Assembly: GCA_021107435.1 (NCBI GenBank)
Contig: JAIOSV010000022.1
Location: 1-32,671 of the forward strand
Reading direction: 5' to 3'
Length of the DNA: 32,671 nt
Source of the DNA: Candidatus Sabulitectum sp.
Lineage (GTDB): Bacteria; Fermentibacterota; Fermentibacteria; Fermentibacterales; JCC-6
Positions within the stretch are counted from its first letter, which is position 1. Each line of letters begins with the position of its first letter. The notes under the pieces were generated by a model. It ran no database searches and had not been told where the DNA came from. It saw only the letters and a list, made by a program, of their open reading frames with translations. The position numbers were made by a program, and so were the translations under genes. This document shows positions 15,394 to 23,586 of the stretch, one piece after another.

Positions 15394-15768
15394 CTATCTT
15401 TCAGGTGTTGCCACATCTTCAATAAATTTGCCCATATCCCTGCTTATTGCATCAGAAAGAAGTAAATCCTCAATGTTTTGAGAATCCCGCATATGGATAT
15501 GCTTTCCTTTATCACCTGTTGAAACCACACCCTTAAAAACTGAGAATTCCGCAGGCAAATCAGGAAATCCACCGGTGTTCCTGATCAGAAACCCTTTGTA
15601 ACCGAGAATCCCTGTGTTCGGAGCCTCAACCTGTTCGTTGTTTTTCAGAATACCGGCCAGTCTTTTACTCAGTTCCTGAGTCAGATCTTCACTCAATTCC
15701 CACTCAGGATCAAGCCTGCCGGAAAAAACCATAAGACGCGCTGATACACTCTTTTCTTTACTCGCCAT
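15394..15768 (-). CDS. Small SGRxxPxW-motif protein (124 aa)
   Basis: A strong AGGAGG precedes two adjacent ATGs (15771 and 15768); the second has the better spacing. The product has no signal peptide. Its conspicuous motifs are VFSGRLDPEWELS near the N-terminus and LGYKGFLI about 40 residues later, a combination I associate from memory with small uncharacterised bacterial proteins found beside NNNCYNYACD-type cysteine proteins, as here; that association should be checked. The role is unknown. It lies between the papain-like gene (38 bases upstream) and the ATP-grasp ligase (28 bases downstream), so it could be a substrate, partner or regulator of either enzyme. Confidence 0.75.
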   Translation of the reverse strand: MASKEKSVSARLMVFSGRLDPEWELSEDLTQELSKRLAGILKNNEQVEAPNTGILGYKGFLIRNTGGFPDLPAEFSVFKGVVSTGDKGKHIHMRDSQNIEDLLLSDAISRDMGKFIEDVATPER

Positions 15769-15806
15769 CATCTCCTCCTGATTTTCTGATTCTGCTGCAA
15801 TCATCA

Positions 15807-16325
15807 TCAAATAATGCTGATCTCGGATTTGCATACACAGAAGTACCCGCAAAAATCGGTGTAGCCTCCCCGATCTGCCGTTGCAGGATCAGTGATTATA
15901 TTGTCGCTGCTGTCCAGATTGGTTGCAGATCCGGAACCGGGTTTGTGAGACCACTTCCCGTTCCGATCCTGTCGGTACCAGTGGTAATCTACACCCGGCC
16001 ACATTGCCAGAGCTACCTTATACCAGCACTTACCGCATCCACAGCCTGAATCTGCAGCAGATGGAGCCAGTCCGTCGGCAATTGCTGCATTCCAGACATC
16101 ACCCTGGGGACCAGTGCAAAAGCAATGTGACTGACTCAGGTAGATGCCTGAAGCCTTCCCGGGTTGAGCTCTGGTTCCTGTTTGTGTATCACAGGCATAG
16201 TTGTAGCAGTTGTTGTTGTACTGTATTCCATTGCTGTCATTCCATGCGGCAGGCTCGTAAGCAGGGAGGCAGCGTCTGATCCACTCCACTGCAGCTTCCA
16301 GTAATTTTCTGATGAACTCACCCAT
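15807..16325 (-). CDS. Papain-like cysteine hydrolase-type protein (172 aa)
   Basis: A short amphipathic N-terminus is followed by NNNCYNYACD, whose Cys40 at the start of a helix fits a papain/NlpC-P60-type nucleophile. Candidate catalytic histidines are His115 in GVDYHWYR and His127 in GKWSHKPG. The C-terminal stretch (IITDPATADRGGYTDFCGYF) appears to be a family signature. The protein is unusually rich in cysteine (GCGCGKCW and CVCK segments), which may bind metal. There is no signal peptide. It is probably a peptidase or amidase, but the fold is inferred. Its ATG overlaps the end of the degenerate ATP-grasp gene by eight bases, showing translational coupling; the ribosome-binding site is AAGGAG. 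Confidence 0.72.
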   Translation of the reverse strand: MGEFIRKLLEAAVEWIRRCLPAYEPAAWNDSNGIQYNNNCYNYACDTQTGTRAQPGKASGIYLSQSHCFCTGPQGDVWNAAIADGLAPSAADSGCGCGKCWYKVALAMWPGVDYHWYRQDRNGKWSHKPGSGSATNLDSSDNIITDPATADRGGYTDFCGYFCVCKSEISII

Positions 16326-17235
16326 TAAGTCTCTCCTTCCCGGGAATATTCTGCCGAGGCAGAATATTGAGAATTCCGTCCAGTGTTTTTTCGGCTTCTG
16401 TCAGCCAGGAGAGTTCAGGTATTCTCCTTGCGTTCAAAAGTATCCAGCGGTCGTCACCGGTTCTGACAAAGCTGTATTCGCATACTCTCAAGTTCAGTTT
16501 TCTTTGAAGATCCTCCAGCGCCTTTCTGGTTTTCAGAGGAATCCGGTCAGCTGAACAGCTTTCCGGATTCCCCCCGGAATTCCTTGTGCAGACCAGAGTG
16601 GAGTTACCTGTCAGAGATATCCAGAAAGGCCGGCCTGGAACAAGTTCTCTAACCATGTGGCAATTGTCAGCACCGGGGAATTCTGACCTGTTTGACGAAG
16701 TGAAAAGGATCTCTCCCCGGTCGGATACGCCAAGATCGGCGACCATCAGAGGAGAACCCTTTTCCAGAAGTTCAGCTGCAACGACTCCAGATTCCGTGTA
16801 AAGAACCATTGGAATGGAAAGACCGCATTCCTTTGCTTCGGAAAACAGCTCAACCGGGCTGAGAACGGTTCCCCCCAGAAGATCCGGAGCCGGAGGGTTG
16901 ATGGATTTACCGTCCAGAGCCGTTAGTATTGCAAGCCAGAGAGCGTGTGTCTCTCTGGCTGCATACTCGGCGTCTTTCCCTGAGAAATGGCTCCAGAGTG
17001 AAGGGGAAAAGGAATCCAGCCCACAGAAACATCCGTGGATGTCTTCAATTGTAAAGGTGGTGTTTCCAATGGCAAGAAACAACCCTTCTCCCCTGTCACC
17101 AAGCTGAAATGAGTAACTGATCTCATTTACAATTCCGGAAGCAGTCAGGTGAACAACTTCCATGCTTCTTTTTGAAGCCGCGGCTGCAAGCGCCTTACCA
17201 AAATCGGATAACGAGTTCTCGATTAACAGGAACAA
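16318..17235 (-). CDS. Degenerate ATP-grasp-like protein (305 aa)
   Basis: The protein follows the domain order of RimK/MvdD-like ATP-grasp enzymes but lacks their key residues. Recognisable parts are an N-terminal strand set (FTIEDIHGCFC), the segment NPPAPDLLGGTVLSPVELF with KECGLSIPMVLYT (compare SKPYQ...CGFSVPSTFIT in the intact ligase), HMVRELVPGRPFWISLTG, and the C-terminal LNLRVCEYSF...RWILLNARRIPE, where the metal-binding E-x-N-P is replaced by N-A-R. It is probably a non-catalytic partner, perhaps for substrate binding. It starts at TTG (17235), two bases after the protease stop (17238), and overlaps the next gene by eight bases. Confidence 0.7.
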   Translation of the reverse strand: MFLLIENSLSDFGKALAAAASKRSMEVVHLTASGIVNEISYSFQLGDRGEGLFLAIGNTTFTIEDIHGCFCGLDSFSPSLWSHFSGKDAEYAARETHALWLAILTALDGKSINPPAPDLLGGTVLSPVELFSEAKECGLSIPMVLYTESGVVAAELLEKGSPLMVADLGVSDRGEILFTSSNRSEFPGADNCHMVRELVPGRPFWISLTGNSTLVCTRNSGGNPESCSADRIPLKTRKALEDLQRKLNLRVCEYSFVRTGDDRWILLNARRIPELSWLTEAEKTLDGILNILPRQNIPGKERLNG

Positions 17236-17237
17236 GA

Positions 17238-18821
17238 TTATTTTTTCTTTCTGTTCTTGAAAACCTTTTTCTCAAGATCCGGCCGAAGCTCTGAATCAAT
17301 GAACGGTGTAAGCTTCTCAACCGATTCCTCAAGTCTCTCCAGTCGTTCTGCTAAACATTCCAGAGTTCCGGGAGGAACAGCCATTTTTCTAATCCCGGTA
17401 AACGGGTCTTCCGGAAACTCAGGCATTCCATGTTCCACTATCATCTTGGGTTCCATGAAAGTCTTCGGTTCAAGCAGCTGCTTGGGCTCAAGGTATTCCT
17501 TGGGCTCTTTAAACTCTTTGTACTCTTTGAACTCTTTTGGCTCTTTGTACTCTTTGAATTCCTTCGGCTCCTTGTACTCCTTGAACTCTTTGAATTCCTT
17601 GCGCTCTTTGTAAAGCTTCACAGTTGTACTGCATTTGCTGAGAAAGATTGATTTGGACAGATCAACCGATGACTCATCCATTACAGGGTTATCTATGGCA
17701 ATTGCATAGTCATAGGCTTCCCAGCTCGAAATCAGACTATCCAGGTTGTCATCAGGAGATATTGCCAGTGCTGATCCATCTCCCCTGACTCCGGCCATCG
17801 CTGATATCCACATTTCTGCCCAGGGATCAAACGGCCAGCTTCCCGCAGAACTCCCGTTCCATGGTACTGCAGCCTGGAATACTGTTTTATCCGCGGGGCT
17901 GTTGTTCATAATCGGCTGCATGAATGACCCCGCATGGCACTGTTCCATTGCCACCAGCAGGCTCTTGAATTTCGGCAGTGTGGCAAGGTCCGCAGCAAAG
18001 TCTGCAGCGTAGAATGATGATCCCTGGGTGCAGAGGTAACCATCGCCTGCGGTGGAATTCCAGCCGCCATGGTTGTTTGCATGGATAAGGAGACAGTCGC
18101 TCCATTTGATTTTTGCAGCAAGAGTAGCTATCACAGACTGGAAATCTGTTCTGTTTCCCGCTCCATTCACAGTCATTCTCCATGCAGAACCGTCAGGACC
18201 GAATCCATCTGCCGGAGGAGTTTCCCAGGACATAGTGTTGTAGTTCAGTGTACCGTCATGATTCAGAACAAAGATGTTGGCGGGATCATATCCGTAAACG
18301 TCCAACAGAGTACGGTAGAGGAATTCCATATCATTCACATGACGACCGTTGGAAGCTCCTGAGAAAAGAATTGCGTACCTTGTCCCGGTAACAGAGAACT
18401 TCAGCGGAAAAGGGGCCAACTTTCGGTATGCGCTGAGCTTACCGGGATCAAGTTGAACCCTTATCCTTTTTTTTCTGCGCAGTGCCTCAATATTTCTGCA
18501 TGTTCTGAACAGTTCAATGCTATCCGGTTTATCAAACATGAAGTAAGGAAATTCAGCATCAACTTTCTTGATGAATTCACCCGTACTGGCATTGTAGAGA
18601 AGGTAGTTGCACGGATGAGCAAAGTTCATCATTGGCGCTTCGTCTACAAAGACAACATTTGTCGGCTGAGCAAACTTGATTTTCTTTGTTACAATATCAA
18701 GCTCTGAGCCCTTTTTGAATACCTGCCTGTCCAGGTACATCAGAAAATTCTCATCTGTACGGTTCGTGCTTAAGACCCGCTGCTCAGCGTCCTTCTTTAT
18801 GGCGTCGAATATTTTTGGCAT
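17238..18821 (-). CDS. Caspase/legumain-like (clan CD) protease with Lys-Glu-x repeat tail (527 aa)
   Basis: The central domain (about residues 145-375) has clan CD features: TRYAILFSGA opening a Rossmann-like sheet, LLIHANNHGG with catalytic His251, and LLVAMEQCHAGSF with catalytic Cys295. An N-terminal domain of about 140 residues precedes it. Residues 404-461 form a striking tail of K-E-[F/Y/P] triplets that decays into LEPK/MEPK units, followed by a likely coiled coil (LAERLERLEESVEKL) and a lysine-rich end. There is no signal peptide. The start at 18821 has GGGAG upstream. It is the first gene of the ATP-grasp operon, with two bases between its stop and the next start. The tail may be a substrate of the ATP-grasp ligase, a scaffold, or a self-cleavage region. 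Confidence 0.8.
   Translation of the reverse strand: MPKIFDAIKKDAEQRVLSTNRTDENFLMYLDRQVFKKGSELDIVTKKIKFAQPTNVVFVDEAPMMNFAHPCNYLLYNASTGEFIKKVDAEFPYFMFDKPDSIELFRTCRNIEALRRKKRIRVQLDPGKLSAYRKLAPFPLKFSVTGTRYAILFSGASNGRHVNDMEFLYRTLLDVYGYDPANIFVLNHDGTLNYNTMSWETPPADGFGPDGSAWRMTVNGAGNRTDFQSVIATLAAKIKWSDCLLIHANNHGGWNSTAGDGYLCTQGSSFYAADFAADLATLPKFKSLLVAMEQCHAGSFMQPIMNNSPADKTVFQAAVPWNGSSAGSWPFDPWAEMWISAMAGVRGDGSALAISPDDNLDSLISSWEAYDYAIAIDNPVMDESSVDLSKSIFLSKCSTTVKLYKERKEFKEFKEYKEPKEFKEYKEPKEFKEYKEFKEPKEYLEPKQLLEPKTFMEPKMIVEHGMPEFPEDPFTGIRKMAVPPGTLECLAERLERLEESVEKLTPFIDSELRPDLEKKVFKNRKKK
17440..17612 (-). repeat. Coding tandem repeat: Lys-Glu-aromatic/Pro triplets
   Basis: This stretch encodes about 19 consecutive three-residue units, first regular (K-E-F, K-E-Y, K-E-P) and then degenerate (L-E-P, K-Q-L, M-E-P). 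At the DNA level it is a nine-base-period repeat with scattered synonymous changes (gaa/gag, aaa/aag), so the protein pattern appears to be maintained rather than freshly duplicated. Confidence 0.85.
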
Positions 18822-19328
18822 GTCAACTCCCTGTTAAATTATTCAGTGTTTCTTTTCCACTATTTATGCCCTGATATGTTTTCGCAGCTTCCTCCACTCA
18901 TTCCCCTCGCACTTCACTATCATTCACTCCATCCCCGTCTTCCTATTTTTTCTCTCTCCCCTTACATTATTTCTTCGCGTATCTATAGTAACCTTCACGT
19001 TCAAGCTATTTTCAAGGGGGGGTAAATGAAGAAGGATTCTCTGTAACTGGAATCGGGAAATCCTGTGATGTTAATCATCTCGACTCGTCCGGTATTACAA
19101 CCTGTCTATGAAAATCTCCATGTCACAGCTGCTATCAAGTGAAACCCGGAATAGGCAGATTCACAGATCATTCCTGTTTACGACAGCCGAAGACAAAGAG
19201 TGAAATCCGATTCATCTCTTTAGAATGTCGGGCAACATCACTATGCATTGTTGCATTGCGCTTGCAATAGTAAACACAATCCGTCAGTTTTTGCGAGTAA
19301 AATGCTTGTACATAAAGGATGATAACAG
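18822..19328. other. Divergent intergenic region with polypyrimidine tract, no gene seen
   Basis: This 500-base stretch separates the protease operon (minus) from the AbiEi-like relic (plus). About 18880-18980 is strongly pyrimidine-rich on the plus strand (TCC, CTC and TTCTC runs), and a run of seven G lies near 19015-19021. TTGCA (about 19252) and TGCAA form a short hairpin upstream of 19329. I found no convincing -35/-10 pair for either gene. Confidence 0.5.
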
Positions 19329-19604
19329 ATGAAACATTATACAGTCATGTCCCACTGGCTGGATCAGCTTCAGGCAGAGGGGCAAAATACATTTACTGTC
19401 GCTCAGACCGAATCTGACACAAATCGTTCCCCGACTGCAGTGCAAGCTGCCTTAAGGAGACTGAAAAAACAGAAACGAATCGTTTCCCTGCGGAGAAGAT
19501 TTTTTGTTGTGGTTCCACCGGAGTACAAAGCTGCTGGCAGGCCGGATACCTTATTGGATTCAATCGCTCTTCATCAACTGTCAGCGGGAACCTGCTCAGA
19601 ATAA
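19329..19604 (+). pseudogene. Truncated AbiEi-like transcriptional regulator/antitoxin (91 aa)
   Basis: The N-terminal winged-helix domain is recognisable: NTFTVAQTESDTNRSPTAVQ, then AALRRLKKQKRIVSLRRRFF and VVVPPEYKAAG, the hallmark of AbiEi-type antitoxins and related regulators. Full-length family members are about 190-280 residues and continue with a YYVGLLSAAxxHGAAHQ-type segment; here the frame diverges after GRPDTLLDSI and stops at 19604. No AbiEii nucleotidyltransferase toxin follows; HtrA starts 50 bases later. It is most likely a relic of a type IV toxin-antitoxin locus, although a short DNA-binding protein could still be made. Confidence 0.65.
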
Positions 19605-19653
19605 ATGACTATTTCTATCTGAAATACTCAGCATTTCTTCAAGGGAGAACAGC

Positions 19654-21060
19654 ATGAAAAAAATATTCACAGCAGTACTTGCAGGTACAATACTCTTTGT
19701 CATAACGGGCTTTACCGCAGACCAAAACCCCGAAGCACAAAATGCTGAGGTGGAAATTACCGCACCTGTGTTTGACCCCAGGGCAATGAGTAATCTCTTC
19801 GCGGATATTTCCGGGATGGTAGGGCCGAGCGTTGTTACGATCACTTCAAAAACAACTGTAACCGGCCCGGCATCTCCTATGATTCCCTGGGGATTCGGCT
19901 TTGGATTCCCGAATCAGGGAGGCACCAGAGAATACACACAGGAGGGTCTGGGAAGCGGTGTAATTATCAGCCCCGAGGGCCTGATTGTTACCAATAATCA
20001 TGTTGCCGGTGACGCGGATGAACTTCTTGTGGTTCTCTCAAACGGCGATGAGGTTGAAGCAAAACTCATAGGAGCGGATCCAAGAAGCGATCTCGCTCTT
20101 ATTCAGATCGAGTATGATGAAAATCTGCCGGCAATCTCCCTTGGCAGCAGCGATGACTTGAGAGTCGGTGAGTGGGTATTGGCAATTGGTTCACCTTTCG
20201 CCCTCAGGCAGACAGTAACCCAGGGTATAGTGAGTTATCTTGGTCGCGACGGAGTAGGGCTTGCGGACTATGAAAGCTACATACAGACCGATGCCGCGAT
20301 CAACCCCGGTAACAGTGGCGGAGCTCTGGTCAATCTTGATGGTGAGCTGATCGGCGTTAACACCGCGATAGCTTCAAGAACCGGAGGCTACCAGGGAATA
20401 GGGTTTGCCATTCCCGTAAACACCGTTAAGAATGTTGTTGATGATCTCCTTCAGCACGGTGAGGTCCGCAGAGGATGGCTGGGAGTATCCATTCAACCGG
20501 TAACTGCTGAGATTGCCGGGCAGTTCAACCTTCAAGACAACACCGGAGTTCTGATTTCCGATGTTCTGCCGGATTCACCGGCGGAAAACTCCGGACTTCT
20601 CAGAGGAGATGTGGTCATCTCTGTAAATGGAAACAGATTCAACTCCATAAATGATTTCAGAAACAAGATCGCGGATATGGATCCGGGATCCGAATCAGAA
20701 CTTGTTGTAGTAAGAGACGGCAGAGAAAGAACCATTACCGTTGAACTCGGCTCAAGGGAAGAAGACCCGGCGACAGTAGTGAGTAACCTCGAGAACGACT
20801 ACGGATGGCAGCTCAGTGAACTGACTGAAGAACTCGCGTTGCGAATCGGTGCCGGGAACACTGAAGGCGTGGTGGTACTCAATGTTCTTCCCGGCTCCCC
20901 CGCCTCGGCAGCCGGTGTTCAGCCGGGAGATCTCATTCTGGAGGTAAACAGGAAAACGGTGGAAACTGTGTCTGAGGTAGGCGATGAACTGCAGAGAGCC
21001 GTTGGCGATGCCCTTCTGCTTGTCTGGCGCAGAGGCAGCACACTGTTCCTGGTGATTTAG
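19654..21060 (+). CDS. degP: HtrA/DegP-family periplasmic serine protease with two PDZ domains (468 aa)
   Basis: A signal peptide (MKKIFTAVLAGTILFVITGF) leads to a trypsin-like domain with a complete triad: His116 in VTNNHVAG, Asp146 in RSDLALI and Ser221 in NPGNSGGAL. Two PDZ domains follow, at about 273-360 (RGWLGVSIQPV...GVLISDVLPDSPAENSGLLRGD) and 385-465 (GVVVLNVLPGSPASAAGVQPGD). The length and architecture match DegP/DegQ. It degrades or refolds damaged proteins in the periplasm, fitting a cell that exports many large beta-rich proteins. The ribosome-binding site AAGGGAG is well placed. Paralogues such as DegQ or MucD cannot be excluded by sequence alone. Confidence 0.95.
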   Translation: MKKIFTAVLAGTILFVITGFTADQNPEAQNAEVEITAPVFDPRAMSNLFADISGMVGPSVVTITSKTTVTGPASPMIPWGFGFGFPNQGGTREYTQEGLGSGVIISPEGLIVTNNHVAGDADELLVVLSNGDEVEAKLIGADPRSDLALIQIEYDENLPAISLGSSDDLRVGEWVLAIGSPFALRQTVTQGIVSYLGRDGVGLADYESYIQTDAAINPGNSGGALVNLDGELIGVNTAIASRTGGYQGIGFAIPVNTVKNVVDDLLQHGEVRRGWLGVSIQPVTAEIAGQFNLQDNTGVLISDVLPDSPAENSGLLRGDVVISVNGNRFNSINDFRNKIADMDPGSESELVVVRDGRERTITVELGSREEDPATVVSNLENDYGWQLSELTEELALRIGAGNTEGVVVLNVLPGSPASAAGVQPGDLILEVNRKTVETVSEVGDELQRAVGDALLLVWRRGSTLFLVI

Positions 21061-21189
21061 AAGCCCAACCGACACCCATTGTCACACACTCCTGAAAAAG
21101 CAGGTCCGATAGGCTTTCCCTGATCCTGCTTCCCCGGCGAGGCTGGTTCTGCTGAGCGGCTGACTGCATATAACTCTCCGGCAATAAGA

Positions 21190-21219
21190 TTGACATTCAG
21201 GAGTTTCGTGTGCTATCAT
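21190..21219 (+). promoter_or_regulatory. Promoter of the LVIVD-repeat protein gene
   Basis: A perfect TTGACA (21190-21195) and TATCAT (21214-21219) are 18 bases apart, about 58 bases before the ATG at 21277, which has AAGGGG as its ribosome-binding site. Confidence 0.6.
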
Positions 21220-21276
21220 CGGTTTCAGGTAAGAAATTGAAGTGCGGGGTTTTCTGAAATTTCGAAGGGGTCGAAA

Positions 21277-23538
21277 ATGAAGCAATCAGCTATTTTTGTT
21301 CTGCTTGTGGCAACGCTTACTGCATTTGCAGTTGAAATGACCGTCACGATACCTGTTACCGGCAATGAAGGTACTCCCTGTCTTCCGGATGGATGGATGC
21401 TTCCCTCGGAGCATTCAGAAGAACCCGCAGATTTTCTGGAAAACGGAACGATTCAGTATACAGGCAGCTGCATGTGGCAGGGAATGAGTGATGTCTTCGT
21501 CTGCGGTGACAGCGTCTGGTGTTCATTTCAGGATGGACTCTGGCTTATTGATATATCGGATATTTCAAACCCTGAATTTCTTTCCAGAATTTACACCCCG
21601 TTATACACTTTAAAACAAGGGCAGATAATGGGTGTGAATGATATCCTGATAGAAGGGGATTACGCTTACATAGGCGATCATGAAGGCATCAGGATAATTG
21701 ATATAAACAGTATGGAACTTGTTTCAACCTACTCGCTGAGAAGAGCACATACTCTGTATCTCAGCGGTACTCATCTTTATGTTGTTGACGGCACCGGCTT
21801 CTGGGTACTGGATGTTCAGAACCCGGAGGAACCGGATTCCATTGGCTACTACAAGAAACTGGGAGCTGTCGGGCTTGATGTATCAGGCAATTATGCTTTT
21901 GTCTCGTCAACGGGAGGCGCGGGATTCACTGTACTTGATATCTCAACTCCGGAAAACCCCACTTTTGTTGTGGAACTTACCGAAATCTGTTGTACCAACA
22001 AACTTATCGAAGAAAATGGATATGCCTATCTCGCTTCAGGACCAAGTGGATTCAACATCGTTAATGTAATCGACCCTCTAAACCCGTTCCTGATCTCAAA
22101 TATCGGTTTTGAAGGATCGGTAATGCGCATAGCAATGATAAATTCCCAATATGTTGTTGTGTCTGCGTCCTCTCCTTCGGCAATCGCTGTAATTGACATA
22201 TCCAATCCTAACAGCCCTTTTGTAGCAGTCAGTTATGAAAGAAGCGGCAATCTGTTTGTGGACGGAGACAGACTGTTTGAAACAGCTTCCAGTTCCATAA
22301 AAATTCAGGATATACAGAATCCGCTGAACTTCGTACTTGAGGGAAGCATTGATGTGGAAGCATATTATTCACGGGGACTACAGGTCTCCGGTGATTTTGC
22401 TTACATAGTAGATATGGGAGACTACTTTGACGGTGGACTTAATATTGTTGATATAAGTGATCCTTCTAATCCATACCCAAGAGGGAATTACGCTATAGGA
22501 TTCCCCAGCTTCAGCTTCCTGCTCGCTGTAAAGGATAACCACGCATACATTCCTGAAGCAGTGAACGACATCCTTCATATTGTCGATATCAGTAATCCTG
22601 ATCTCCCGGTATATGCCGGAGAATACGCAGCACCTGTAGAGGATCTTTTTGCCGGTGATCCATACACATACCTTGCGGTTGGCAATACTCTTCAGATAAC
22701 GGATCTGCGGGTACCCTCAAGTCCGTCATTATTGAGCTCCATCTCACTCGGTACTGAAGACGGCAGCAAAATATGTGTCGCTGACGAACACGCCTTTATC
22801 GGAAATTCCGCAGGTGAAGTATGGATCGTAAATGTAAGCGACAGTTTGAATCCGCAAATAGTAACATCATTCAGTGCCGCCGGGGAAGTAACAGGTATTC
22901 TTGCAGCAGAGGAATTGCTTTATGTTGTTTCTCTGGAACTGCTTCAAATAGTTGATATAAGTGTGATCAATGCTCCCCAGATTATCGGATCATATTATGA
23001 CAGTGATCTTTCCTGCTATACGAATATCCATGTTGACGGAGGCTATGCTTATATCGCAAACCTGATAGGCGGTTTTCTGGAAATAGATGTCAGCAATCCC
23101 GCTGCTCCTTTTCGCGAGGAATTCTTCCAAACTGCGGGCTGGTGCAGAGGTTTGGCTTTTGCTGACGATTATCTTTATGTCTCTACCGATTGTTCTTTTC
23201 AAATCCTCAAGAATGAACTTCTGGGAATCCGCGATGACGATGACAATTCTTCCGGTAATGCAACGGAGTACGAGCTTTCAACTTATCCGAATCCCGCCAC
23301 CAACAGTGTTACAATTTCCTTCAACCTCGCGGCAACAGCCACCGCAAAAATTGATGTCTATGATGTAACAGGCAGAATTGTGACAACTCTCGCTGCGGAA
23401 GAAATGACTTCCGGACAGCACAGCCATATCTGGAACCTCAAAGACACGAACGGCAGTGTTGTTCCTTCCGGCATCTACCATGCAAGGGTTTCAACCGCCG
23501 ACTGGACCGGTGTGACCAGCCTGGTTGTCATCAGATAG
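21277..23538 (+). CDS. Secreted LVIVD-repeat beta-propeller protein with sorting domain (753 aa)
   Basis: After a signal peptide (MKQSAIFVLLVATLTAFAVE) come many repeats of about 40-45 residues with the pattern [YF]-A-[YF]-[IV]-x(4)-G-x-x-[IV]-[ILV]-D-[IV]-S-x-[PI]-x-x-P, typical of LVIVD repeats that build beta-propellers (for example LNIVDISDPSNP, LHIVDISNPDLP, LQIVDISVINAP). The C-terminal 85 residues form a FlgD/type IX-like sorting domain: STYPNPATNSVTISFNL, KIDVYDVTGRIVTTL, GQHSHIWNLKDTNG, SGIYHARV, ending VVIR. The protein is probably exported and attached to the surface; LVIVD proteins have no general enzymatic role. The gene has its own promoter and a strong terminator. Confidence 0.88.
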   Translation: MKQSAIFVLLVATLTAFAVEMTVTIPVTGNEGTPCLPDGWMLPSEHSEEPADFLENGTIQYTGSCMWQGMSDVFVCGDSVWCSFQDGLWLIDISDISNPEFLSRIYTPLYTLKQGQIMGVNDILIEGDYAYIGDHEGIRIIDINSMELVSTYSLRRAHTLYLSGTHLYVVDGTGFWVLDVQNPEEPDSIGYYKKLGAVGLDVSGNYAFVSSTGGAGFTVLDISTPENPTFVVELTEICCTNKLIEENGYAYLASGPSGFNIVNVIDPLNPFLISNIGFEGSVMRIAMINSQYVVVSASSPSAIAVIDISNPNSPFVAVSYERSGNLFVDGDRLFETASSSIKIQDIQNPLNFVLEGSIDVEAYYSRGLQVSGDFAYIVDMGDYFDGGLNIVDISDPSNPYPRGNYAIGFPSFSFLLAVKDNHAYIPEAVNDILHIVDISNPDLPVYAGEYAAPVEDLFAGDPYTYLAVGNTLQITDLRVPSSPSLLSSISLGTEDGSKICVADEHAFIGNSAGEVWIVNVSDSLNPQIVTSFSAAGEVTGILAAEELLYVVSLELLQIVDISVINAPQIIGSYYDSDLSCYTNIHVDGGYAYIANLIGGFLEIDVSNPAAPFREEFFQTAGWCRGLAFADDYLYVSTDCSFQILKNELLGIRDDDDNSSGNATEYELSTYPNPATNSVTISFNLAATATAKIDVYDVTGRIVTTLAAEEMTSGQHSHIWNLKDTNGSVVPSGIYHARVSTADWTGVTSLVVIR

Positions 23539-23548
23539 ATTTTAAGAA

Positions 23549-23586
23549 AAGCAAGCTGCAGGGGCGGGAAAAACCCGCCCTTGCTT
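23549..23586 (+). terminator. Strong hairpin terminator after the LVIVD gene
   Basis: GGGCGGG (23562-23568) and CCCGCCC (23574-23580) enclose an AAAAA loop, extended outward by AAGCAA (23549-23554) and TTGCTT (23581-23586). On the minus strand the loop reads TTTTT, so it could also act on transcripts from the methyltransferase side. No long T-run follows on the plus strand. Confidence 0.6.

Noticed and set aside
17440..17612. CRISPR-like or non-coding tandem repeat
   Set aside because: The repeat is in frame within an intact protease gene and has a nine-base period without spacers.
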